NCBI GenBank assembly: GCA_014378155.1
Contig: JACMOF010000297.1
Location: 1-19,103, forward strand
From: Caulobacter sp.
GTDB taxonomy: Bacteria; Pseudomonadota; Alphaproteobacteria; Caulobacterales; Caulobacteraceae
Length of the DNA: 19,103 bases
Direction of reading: 5' to 3'
Part shown: positions 8,171-14,528 of the stretch, piece after piece
How the letters are laid out: every line of letters begins with the position of its first letter
Numbering within the stretch: the first letter of the stretch is position 1
Translations under genes and position numbers: made by a program
Notes under the pieces: generated by a model
The model's database searches: none
What the model saw: the letters and a program-made list of their open reading frames with translations, nothing else
Told to the model about the DNA's origin: nothing

Positions 8171-8199
8171 ACTCTAGAATGGCCCAGTTTTCGTGACAA
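8171..8199 (-). promoter_or_regulatory. Possible promoter for the minus-strand membrane protein gene
   Basis: Read on the minus strand, TTGTCAC (8199-8193) is followed after a spacer of about 14 bases by TCTAGAGT (8178-8171), a partial match to a vegetative -35/-10 pair. It lies about 60 bases upstream of the start codon at 8113, with a GGGGAG ribosome site in between. The match is partial. Confidence 0.3.
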
Positions 8200-8294
8200 G
8201 CGGCTCGGCGGCGCGAGAGACAGCCCCTGGACGCGAAGGGCTTGGCGCCTGTCCGGCCGTGACAGAACGACGCGACCCGTCCATAACGGCCGTG

Positions 8295-8327
8295 TTCAGC
8301 CTCTATTCAGCCGCGAGGCTCTAAAAC
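8295..8327 (+). promoter_or_regulatory. OmpR-type direct-repeat operator plus -10 element of the PepSY/two-component operon
   Basis: TTCAGCC occurs at 8295-8301 and again at 8306-8312, an 11-base period (7-base half sites, 4-base gap) typical of tandem binding by OmpR/PhoB-family regulators. TCTAAAAC at 8320-8327 matches seven of eight positions of the Caulobacter -10 pattern GCTANAWC. The repeat sits where the -35 would be, as in regulator-activated promoters. The predicted transcription start falls at or within a few bases of the ATG at 8335, implying a leaderless or nearly leaderless message. The regulator encoded in this operon is the obvious candidate to bind here; that is inference. Confidence 0.6.
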
Positions 8328-8334
8328 CGAGCCC

Positions 8335-8652
8335 ATGAAGCCGATCCACATCCTTTTCGCCGCCCTGCTGGCCGCCTCCGCCCTGCCGGGCGTGGCGTCG
8401 GCGCAGCGCGGGCCGGACTCGCTGGGCGCTGACTGGCGCGCCCGGCAGGATCAGGCGCGGGGCGGCGTTCAGTCGGGCCAGCTGGTGCCACTGGGCCGGG
8501 TGATCGAGCAGATCGGTCGCCGCACGCCGGGCCGCGTGCTCGACGCCGGCCTCGAAGGCTCCAACTATCGCGTCCGCTGGGCCACCACCGACGGCCGCCG
8601 CATCGACTTCATCGTCGACGCGCGGACCGGCCAGATCCTCAGCGCCAACTAA
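8335..8652 (+). CDS. Small periplasmic PepSY-domain protein
   Basis: The 105-residue protein has a signal peptide (MKPIHILFAALLAASALPGVASA, cut after residue 23) and a single PepSY-type domain: PLGRVIEQIGRRTPGRVLDAGL, then YRVRWATTDGRRIDFIVDARTGQIL. That is the usual helix followed by beta hairpin ending in DARTGxIL. PepSY proteins often precede a PhoP-like response regulator and kinase gene pair, and are thought to modulate envelope sensing or protease activity. Here the stop is only 13 bases before the regulator ATG, so the three genes probably form one operon. The start lacks a clear Shine-Dalgarno sequence, which fits a leaderless transcript from the promoter immediately upstream. Confidence 0.85.
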   Translation: MKPIHILFAALLAASALPGVASAQRGPDSLGADWRARQDQARGGVQSGQLVPLGRVIEQIGRRTPGRVLDAGLEGSNYRVRWATTDGRRIDFIVDARTGQILSAN

Positions 8653-8665
8653 GGTTTCCTGTTCC

Positions 8666-9346
8666 ATGCGCATCCTGCTTGTCGAAGACGATCCCGACCT
8701 GTCGCGCCAGCTGAAGCTGGCCCTTGGGGACGCGGGCTACGCCGTCGATCAGGCGCCGGACGGTGAGGAAGCCCAGTTCCTGGGCGAAACCGAGCCCTAT
8801 GACGCGGTGATCCTCGATCTCGGTTTGCCCAAGGTGGACGGCGTGTCGGTGCTGGAGCGCTGGCGGCGCGGCGGCGTGGCCACGCCGGTGCTGATCCTCA
8901 CCGCGCGGGGTTCGTGGAACGAGAAGGTCGCGGGCTTCGACGCCGGCGCCGACGACTATCTGACCAAGCCGTTCCATACCGAAGAACTGCTGGCCCGCCT
9001 GCGCGCCCTGCTGCGCCGCTCGGCCGGCCACGCCTCGCCCAGCCTGTCGTGCGGCGGCCTGCGCCTGGACCCGCGCGCCGCCCGAGCCAGCGTCAATGGC
9101 GAACCCCTGCGCCTGACCTCGCTGGAATACCGCCTGCTGCACTACATGATCATGCACCAGGGCCGGGTGATCGGCCGCACCGAGCTGGTTGAGCACCTGT
9201 ACGACCAGGACTTCGACCGCGACAGCAACACGATCGAAGTGTTCATTGGCCGGCTGCGCAAGAAGCTGGGCAGCGACCGGATCGAGACCGTGCGCGGCCT
9301 GGGCTATCGCCTGACGCCGCTGGAAGGCGAGACGACAGAGGGTTAG
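8666..9346 (+). CDS. OmpR/PhoP-family DNA-binding response regulator
   Basis: The 226-residue protein has an N-terminal receiver domain (1-~115) with acidic pocket residues E7, D8, D9, the phospho-acceptor D51 (VILDLGLPKVDG), T79 and K101 (LTKPF). A winged-helix output domain follows (about 128-220) with LTSLEYRLLHYMI, DSNTIEVFIGRLRKKLG and ETVRGLGYRL. It should bind tandem direct repeats as a dimer when phosphorylated by the downstream kinase; the TTCAGCC pair upstream of the operon is a likely site. All signature residues are present. The partner kinase begins 218 bases downstream, a gap longer than usual for such pairs because it holds a palindromic element. Confidence 0.95.
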   Translation: MRILLVEDDPDLSRQLKLALGDAGYAVDQAPDGEEAQFLGETEPYDAVILDLGLPKVDGVSVLERWRRGGVATPVLILTARGSWNEKVAGFDAGADDYLTKPFHTEELLARLRALLRRSAGHASPSLSCGGLRLDPRAARASVNGEPLRLTSLEYRLLHYMIMHQGRVIGRTELVEHLYDQDFDRDSNTIEVFIGRLRKKLGSDRIETVRGLGYRLTPLEGETTEG

Positions 9347-9386
9347 AGCCTTCGCCAATTCGTTTTGGCCCGGCCCAAATCTCCGC

Positions 9387-9482
9387 TCATCCCGACGAAA
9401 GTCGGGACTCACGCTGAGGCGGGGTGTTGGATCAGAGCGAAACCGCGAGGCTCGGCTTGGGTCCCGACTTTCGTCGGGATGA
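9387..9482. repeat. 96-base mirror-arm palindromic element between regulator and kinase genes
   Basis: Positions 9387-9408 and 9461-9482 are perfect 22-base inverted copies. Each arm itself folds into a hairpin: CCCGAC, loop GAAA, GTCGGG (9391-9406 and its mirror at about 9463-9478). The element can therefore form either two small hairpins or one large cruciform. A GACTC site (GANTC, the CcrM methylation pattern) lies at 9406-9410. Its conceptual translation includes VPTFVGMN, a peptide often seen where such repeats are annotated as spurious genes. It lies between the response regulator stop (9346) and the kinase start (9565). Confidence 0.85.
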
Positions 9483-9564
9483 ATGGAAAAAGGCGGGGCG
9501 AGGTGAGCGAAACGGAAAAGCGTCCCGACCCCCTCATCGTCCCTTCAACGGGCTTGCGCTAGCC

Positions 9565-10953
9565 ATGTGGGACCTCAGCAAGCGCTCGCTCGTCCGTCGG
9601 CTGGTGCTGCTGGCCGGGGTATGGAACCTGGTCGTGCTGCTGGTGGCGGGCGTTTTCCTGACCGCCCAGTTCCGCGACTCGGCCATCCGCCGCTTCGATT
9701 CCGCCCTGACGGTGCTGACCGACGATCTCTATGCCAGCTCCAGCGTCGAGGACGGCGTGGTCAAGGCGCCGTTCCTGACCGACATTCGCGCCACCCGGGT
9801 CTATTCCGGCCGCTATTGGCAGATCCTGGAAATGCGGCCACAGGGCCTGCGAATAGTCGACCAGTCGCGGTCGCTGTTCGACAGCTCGCTGACCATCCCC
9901 GGCGCCCAGGCCGAGCGGCTGGCCGCCGCGCCGGGCAAAACCCTGTTCTTCGACCTGATGGGACCGCAGAACGCGCGGCTGCGAGCCGCCGCCATCCTGA
10001 CCCGCCTGCCGGGCTATCCTCGCCCCGTGGTGTTCATCGCTGCCGAGGATCGGGCCCCGATCGACCGTGACGCCGACATCTTCGCCCGCAACACAGCCAT
10101 CGCGTTGATCCTGCTGGGCGCGGGCCTGGTGTCGGCGGTGGTGGTGCAGGTGCGCGTCGGTCTGTTGCCGCTGTTTCGCCTGCGCCGCGAGGTGGGCGCC
10201 GTGCGCCGTGGCAAGGCCGAGCGGCTGGAGGGCGTCTATCCCGAGGAACTGGCGCCGCTGGCCGGGGAGCTAAACGCCCTGCTGACCCATAACCAGGAAG
10301 TCGTCGAGCGCCAGCGCACCCATGTCGGCAACCTGGCCCACGCCCTGAAGACCCCGCTGTCGGTGATGCTGACCGAGGCCAGCCAGCAGCCTGGCAGCCT
10401 GGCCGAGGTGGTCGAGCGCCAAGCCGCCACCATGCGCGAGCAGGTCGATCATCACCTGCGCCGGGCCCGCGCCGCCGCGCGCTCCCAGACTTCGGGCGAA
10501 CGCACGCCCGTCGAGCCGATCATGGACGAGCTGGCTGCCACTCTGGAGCGGATCTTCCAGGACAAGCCAGGGGGGCGGGGCGTCGAGATCGACTGGCGCT
10601 GCCCCGACGACCTGGCCTTCCAGGGCGAGCGTCAGGACTTCATGGAACTGGCCGGCAATGTCATGGAAAACGCCTGCAAGTGGTGCAAGGCCAAGGTGCG
10701 GGCCGAGGCCGTGGCCAGCTCGCCCGAGCAGTTGACCCTGACCGTCGATGACGACGGCCCCGGTCTGCCCCCCGACCGCTGGATCGACGCCCTCAAGCGC
10801 GGCCAACGCATGGACGAGCATACGCCAGGCTCGGGCCTGGGTCTGTCGATCGTCGACGAACTGGCGCGGGCCTATGGCGGCTCGGTGACCCTCTCGGCCT
10901 CGCCGCTGGGCGGGCTACGGGTGACCCTGGTGCTGCCGCGCTCGGAGGGGTGA
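9565..10953 (+). CDS. Sensor histidine kinase, PhoQ-like, partner of the upstream regulator
   Basis: I chose the ATG at 9565 (462 residues): it begins MWDLSKRSLVRRL immediately before the first membrane segment, whereas the open frame further upstream runs through the palindromic repeat. Membrane helices lie at about 12-34 and 175-197, enclosing a periplasmic sensor domain of about 140 residues. A HAMP-like linker (about 198-245) is followed by the H box NLAHALKTPLSV with phospho-acceptor H259, the N box NVMENACKW (365-373), the G1 box DDDGPG (395-400) and the G2 box GSGLGL (422-427). The arrangement and the asparagine-rich NLAHALKTPL box resemble PhoQ-type kinases. It should phosphorylate the co-encoded regulator; the signal is unknown. 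No strong Shine-Dalgarno sequence is visible before the ATG. Confidence 0.93.
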   Translation: MWDLSKRSLVRRLVLLAGVWNLVVLLVAGVFLTAQFRDSAIRRFDSALTVLTDDLYASSSVEDGVVKAPFLTDIRATRVYSGRYWQILEMRPQGLRIVDQSRSLFDSSLTIPGAQAERLAAAPGKTLFFDLMGPQNARLRAAAILTRLPGYPRPVVFIAAEDRAPIDRDADIFARNTAIALILLGAGLVSAVVVQVRVGLLPLFRLRREVGAVRRGKAERLEGVYPEELAPLAGELNALLTHNQEVVERQRTHVGNLAHALKTPLSVMLTEASQQPGSLAEVVERQAATMREQVDHHLRRARAAARSQTSGERTPVEPIMDELAATLERIFQDKPGGRGVEIDWRCPDDLAFQGERQDFMELAGNVMENACKWCKAKVRAEAVASSPEQLTLTVDDDGPGLPPDRWIDALKRGQRMDEHTPGSGLGLSIVDELARAYGGSVTLSASPLGGLRVTLVLPRSEG

Positions 10954-10956
10954 ACC

Positions 10957-11149
10957 TCTTTCCTCACCCGTGAAACGGGGGAGGTGGCGCGGCGCCGATA
11001 GGCGAAGTGACGGGGGGCGGTCCCAGATTCCATCGGCGACGCCCGTTGGATCAGCGAACACTTCGCTCGCGGCATAGTGCATCACCGACCGTCCCATTGC
11101 TGCCAAGTAAGCATCGCGCCACCGCCCCCGCCTTACGGGTGAGAAGAGA
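10957..11149. repeat. 193-base element with 35-base terminal inverted repeats after the kinase gene
   Basis: The left arm 10957-10991 and right arm 11115-11149 are inverted copies matching at 29 of 35 positions, with a shared core CTCACCCGT. The left arm also folds on itself (CCTCACCCGT/ACGGGGGAGG, loop GAA). Nested inside, GCGAAGTG (about 11002-11009) and CACTTCGC (about 11060-11067) form a second inverted pair. No open frame of gene quality lies inside. It starts 4 bases after the kinase stop, so its transcript could act as a 3' hairpin or terminator. It could be a non-autonomous mobile element remnant. Confidence 0.75.
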
Positions 11150-11164
11150 TCAGGCGAGCCCCAC

Positions 11165-11199
11165 AACCTCACATCGCGCACCTCTCAACCCCACATCGC
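11165..11199. promoter_or_regulatory. Two 13-base direct repeats, 22 bases apart: possible operator
   Basis: AACCTCACATCGC (11165-11177) and AACCCCACATCGC (11187-11199) match at 12 of 13 positions and start 22 bases apart, two helical turns, so a dimeric regulator could contact both on one face. They lie 62 to 96 bases before the ATG at 11261. No known regulator is recognised from the motif, and I see no convincing -35/-10 pair between here and the gene. Confidence 0.4.
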
Positions 11200-11260
11200 A
11201 AGACACCGGTTTCCGCGATCCAGCGACCTTTCGACGCTGTGGCTCGAACAGCAAAAACTT

Positions 11261-12676
11261 ATGGTTTCGGAAAGTCTTAACCTCGTTGACGACATGGTTG
11301 ACGCGGGCCCCAGTGGGCTGCTTTTGCGGGGAGTTATGGCCGGGGTCGTCGCCAACAAGTTGCTGATGGTTCGGAAGCTGGTGGAAACCGCCCCCGACGC
11401 CGCTCTGCGCAGCCTGGAGCTTGCCTTGTCCGGTCCGGCCGGAGGGCAAGGCGCCCTGGCTTCGGTGCGTCGGTTGGTCGAGGACGAGACCGCCGCCCGC
11501 TATATTCGCAACAGCGTCCTGGCCCCGATCGTGCCGCTGTGCGCCGCCCGCGACAGCGAACAGACCTCTTTCCCGCCCCGCGTGCTCTCCCTGTTGTGGG
11601 AGGCCTTGAAGATCGACTCGCCGCGCAAGATCGAGGAGGCCGCGGCGCGCTGCAATCCCTGGGACCTCGAACAAGGTCCGCCCGAGGTGTTCAACGAACT
11701 GTGCGAGATCGCCGCCCGGGGCGTGCGCGCCCAGACCGCGCCGGGCTTCGTGGCCCTGGGCCAGATCTGCGACATCGACGAGTTGGCCGCGTGCCTGGAG
11801 CTGTCGGCCATCGTTCGCGCCGCCCTGCCCAAGCTGTCGGAATGGATCAGCAAGATGAGCGAGGAGCGCGCCTCGTCCGCGCGCCTGGCCTATAACGACG
11901 CCTGCGAGATCCGCGACGACGCCGGACCGCTGTTGTTCGAAATCCTCGCCGCGCACCTGCCCGACGATTTCCGGATCCTGCGGGTGATCTCGGCGGTGAT
12001 GGAGCGGCCCACCGACAAGTTCTGGGCCTCGTCCGAGGTCGGGGTGTTCGGCGAGCGGGTGCTGACCGACATCGAGAAGAACATCGACTTCATTCGGACC
12101 TTCGACGCCGACCGGGGCGAAGCCGAGGGCCGCAAGGCGGCGCTGGCCGCACAGAGGGTCGCGGCGCAGATCACCGAGTTCGAACAGTCTGTCGATCTGA
12201 ACAAGGACGGTCCCTGGGGCAGGCGGATCGGTAAGTACAAGCAGGGCGTCGCCCAGACCGTCGAAAGCCGCATGAACGCCGCCGAGAAGGAACTGCTGGC
12301 GGCCCTGCCGCTGCGGCCGATCTCGATCCTCGGTGGCAAGAATGGCAAGGGCATTCCGGCGCTGACCGCCGAGCCCGACGAGCGCTTGGTCAGCCGCGTG
12401 ACCGCAGTGCTGGCCTTCGTCGCCGACGTCCGGTCCTGCGCCGCCCAGAGCGGCTATGGCGCCAGCCGGGCCAAGGTGCTGGAAAAGCTCAACACGCGTC
12501 TCGACCAGTATATCGAGGACATCCTCTATGTGGTCCGAACCGGCGAGGGCGGTGATCGGGCCCTGGCCCAGCGCTATCTCGACCTGGCGGCCGGCCTCAT
12601 CGCCTATAGCCGCGACGAGAAGACCGCCGAGATCGTCCGCCGCCGCGCCGCCGCCGCCGTGGCCCAGGCGGCCTGA
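11261..12676 (+). CDS. Unrecognised helical cytoplasmic protein
   Basis: I do not recognise this 471-residue product. It has no signal peptide or membrane segment and looks almost entirely alpha-helical, with many alanine, arginine and glutamate residues, like HEAT/TPR-type scaffolds, though I see no regular repeat. A charged region about 275-345 (FDADRGEAEGRKAALAAQ, then SVDLNKDGPWGRRIGKYKQG) resembles a coiled coil with a short loop. The C-terminal third (about 375-471) is a second helical block. The ATG at 11261 has no visible Shine-Dalgarno sequence. The frame stays open upstream with protein-like codons (LSTLWLEQQKL just before the ATG) but no ATG or GTG until the repeat, so the start is uncertain. 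It precedes ccmI by 55 bases on the same strand; a link to cytochrome maturation is only positional. Confidence 0.75.
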   Translation: MVSESLNLVDDMVDAGPSGLLLRGVMAGVVANKLLMVRKLVETAPDAALRSLELALSGPAGGQGALASVRRLVEDETAARYIRNSVLAPIVPLCAARDSEQTSFPPRVLSLLWEALKIDSPRKIEEAAARCNPWDLEQGPPEVFNELCEIAARGVRAQTAPGFVALGQICDIDELAACLELSAIVRAALPKLSEWISKMSEERASSARLAYNDACEIRDDAGPLLFEILAAHLPDDFRILRVISAVMERPTDKFWASSEVGVFGERVLTDIEKNIDFIRTFDADRGEAEGRKAALAAQRVAAQITEFEQSVDLNKDGPWGRRIGKYKQGVAQTVESRMNAAEKELLAALPLRPISILGGKNGKGIPALTAEPDERLVSRVTAVLAFVADVRSCAAQSGYGASRAKVLEKLNTRLDQYIEDILYVVRTGEGGDRALAQRYLDLAAGLIAYSRDEKTAEIVRRRAAAAVAQAA

Positions 12677-12731
12677 TCCTTACGCGATTTTTTCGCTAAC
12701 GGCCGTCGCCATTCCCCTTTAACACGCGCGC

Positions 12732-13859
12732 ATGATCGCTTTCTGGATCGCCGCGGCGGGATTGTCGGCCGTCGTCGCCGCCTTGGTGCTGCGCGGCGCC
12801 GCGCACGCCTCGCTGGGGGCGGGCGACGACGCCAGCCTGGCCGTGCATCGCCGACAGGTTTCCGAGATCGACGACCTGGCCGACCGCGGCCTGCTGGCCG
12901 ACGGCGAGTTGAAGACGGCCCGCGCCGAGGCCGGCCGCCGGTTGATCGCCGCCGCCGACCAGCAACAGGCCTGGCCCGTCGCCGATCCCAAGACCCGGCC
13001 GCTGATCCTGGCCTTCGCCGCCCTGGCCCCGCTGATCGCGCTGGGCGTCTACGGCGCCGTCGCCGCGCCTGGCCTGGCCGACCAGCCCTACCTCAAGCGG
13101 GTGGCGCAGTGGCGCAACACCGAGCTCTCGCAACTGAGCCCCGACCAAATCGCGGCGGTGTTGCAGGAGACGGCCAAGGCCAAGCCCAATGATCCTGAAC
13201 TGTTCAGGCTGCTGGCCCTCACCCGTCTGCAGGCCGGCGACCCGACTGGCGCGGCCCAGGCCCTGCGGCGCGCCGTCTCGCTGGCGCCCGACCGGGTCGA
13301 TCTGTGGGTGGGTCTGGGCGAGATGTTCATCGCCGAAGCCAAGGGCGAGATCGGGGCCGACGCCAAGCGGGCCTTCGCCGAGGCGCTGAAGCGTGACCCG
13401 GCCAATGTCATCGCCCGCTACAACCTCGCCAAGGCCCGCATCGCCGAAGGCGACCTGGCCGGCGGCCTGGCCGACTGGCGGGCGGTGCTCGCCGCCATGC
13501 CGTCCGACGACCCGCGTCGCGCGGGTTTCGCCGAGGAGATCGTCCAGACCCAGGCGCGCGGCGGCCTGCTGCCAGAACCGACGGCCCCTCAGGAGCAAGC
13601 CGCCGCGCCGGCCGGCGACGGCTCGGGCGTCGATGGCTTCATCCAGGGCATGGTCGCCAGCCTCGCGGCCAAGCTCCAGGCCAATCCCGACGACGCCGAT
13701 GGCTGGGTCAAGCTGGTGAGGGCCTATGCCGTGCTGGGCGACACCACCAAGCGCGACGCCGCCCTGGCCCAGGCCCAGGCCCGCTTCGCCGGCCAGCCCA
13801 AGGTGTTGGCCGCGCTGCGTCAGGCCGCCCAGGCCCCCAAGGCGGATACGACATCATGA
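12732..13859 (+). CDS. ccmI: CcmI (CycH), cytochrome c maturation apocytochrome chaperone
   Basis: The 375-residue protein has the CcmI layout. A first membrane helix (2-22) is followed by a cytoplasmic loop with the family's VHRRQVSEIDDLADRGLL motif (38-55, matching the usual VYRDQLxEIDRDxxRG pattern), then a second helix (90-112). A periplasmic C-terminal region holds TPR-like repeats (about 165-260 and 310-370, e.g. LLALTRLQAGDPTGAAQALRRA). CcmI holds the unfolded apocytochrome for the CcmF-CcmH haem ligation complex. It is first in the ccmI-ccmE-ccmF-ccmH order seen in rhizobia as cycHJKL. Its stop overlaps the ccmE start as ATGA (13856-13859), so translation is coupled. No strong Shine-Dalgarno sequence precedes the ATG. 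Confidence 0.93.
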   Translation: MIAFWIAAAGLSAVVAALVLRGAAHASLGAGDDASLAVHRRQVSEIDDLADRGLLADGELKTARAEAGRRLIAAADQQQAWPVADPKTRPLILAFAALAPLIALGVYGAVAAPGLADQPYLKRVAQWRNTELSQLSPDQIAAVLQETAKAKPNDPELFRLLALTRLQAGDPTGAAQALRRAVSLAPDRVDLWVGLGEMFIAEAKGEIGADAKRAFAEALKRDPANVIARYNLAKARIAEGDLAGGLADWRAVLAAMPSDDPRRAGFAEEIVQTQARGGLLPEPTAPQEQAAAPAGDGSGVDGFIQGMVASLAAKLQANPDDADGWVKLVRAYAVLGDTTKRDAALAQAQARFAGQPKVLAALRQAAQAPKADTTS

Positions 13860-14347
13860 GTTTCCTGCCCAAATCCCGCAAGGCGCGCCGCCGCCTGACC
13901 GTCCTGGCGGTCGCCGCCCCGGTGGTCGCCTTGGCCGTCGGCCTGGCCCTGTGGGGCATGCGCGACGCCATCTCGCTGTTCTACACCCCCGCCCAGGCCG
14001 CCGCCGCCCATGTGCCGGCCGGCCGCAAGGTGCAGCTAGGCGGGCTGGTGGAGAAGGGCAGCGTGATCAAGCACCCCGACGGCCTGGTGGAGTTCGTGGT
14101 CGCCGACCAGCGCGCCACCAATCTCGTGCGCTACCAGGGCGACCTGCCCGACCTGTTCCGCGAGGGCCAGGGGATCGTCGCTTCGGGCGCCTTCGACGAG
14201 ACCGGTGTCTTCGTCGCCAAGCAGGTGCTGGCCAAGCACGACGAGCGCTACATGCCGCGTGAAGTGTCCAAGGCGCTGAAGGAACAGGGCGAGTGGCGAG
14301 GGGATGGCGCGACGCCGTCCTACTCAACAGGGAAGCCCGCCTCGTGA
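13856..14347 (+). CDS. ccmE: CcmE (CycJ), periplasmic haem chaperone
   Basis: The 163-residue protein has an arginine/lysine-rich N-terminus, one membrane anchor (about 15-34), an OB-fold domain starting at FYTPAQ (42-47), and the signature VLAKHDERYMP (124-134). H128 is the residue that binds haem covalently in this family and Y132 is the nearby axial ligand. CcmE receives haem from the CcmABCD release complex and passes it to CcmF-CcmH. The conserved GLVEKGSVI and VKYxGxLPDLFREGQG-type motifs (here VRYQGDLPDLFREGQG) are present. It overlaps ccmI by 4 bases and is followed by a palindromic element before ccmF. Its C-terminal tail after the haem motif is short and low in conservation, as usual. 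Confidence 0.97.
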   Translation: MSFLPKSRKARRRLTVLAVAAPVVALAVGLALWGMRDAISLFYTPAQAAAAHVPAGRKVQLGGLVEKGSVIKHPDGLVEFVVADQRATNLVRYQGDLPDLFREGQGIVASGAFDETGVFVAKQVLAKHDERYMPREVSKALKEQGEWRGDGATPSYSTGKPAS

Positions 14348-14364
14348 GCGTAACGCTTAAATTT

Positions 14365-14517
14365 CCTTCTCCCCTTGGGGGAGAAGGTGGCGGCCCCAGG
14401 CTTGATCCGGGGCCGACGGACGAGGGGTCGCGCCGACCTGTCCGCCGTGCGCGGCTGACCTCGCCTTCAACCCCTCATCCGTCGCTTCGCGACACCTTCT
14501 CCCGCAAGGGGAGAAGG
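14365..14517. repeat. 153-base cruciform repeat between ccmE and ccmF (copy 1 of the family)
   Basis: The left hairpin CCTTCTCCCC/GGGGAGAAGG with loop TTG spans 14365-14387. The right hairpin CCTTCTCCC/GGGAGAAGG spans 14495-14517. A small hairpin GTCGC/GCGAC with loop TTC spans 14481-14493. GACGGACGAGGGGT (about 14414-14427) pairs with ACCCCTCATCCGTC (14470-14483) apart from one mismatch, so the whole element can fold as a two-level cruciform. It shares a nearly identical right third with the copy at 16522-16670. Its right end runs directly into the ccmF ribosome binding site. Confidence 0.85.
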
Positions 14518-14528
14518 GAAGGTTTGGC

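Noticed and set aside
6932..8338. 468-codon plus-strand frame opposite the membrane protein
   Set aside because: Its product is a glycine/arginine/histidine-rich low-complexity sequence with no motif. The minus-strand frame has a signal peptide, five membrane helices and a ribosome site.
9365..9562. 65-codon frame containing VPTKVGTH/VPTFVGMN-like peptides
   Set aside because: It is the conceptual translation of the palindromic element; such peptides recur wherever this repeat type is present and have no gene signals.
9424..9564. 47-codon upstream extension of the histidine kinase
   Set aside because: It starts inside the palindromic repeat, and the ATG at 9565 places the first membrane helix normally.
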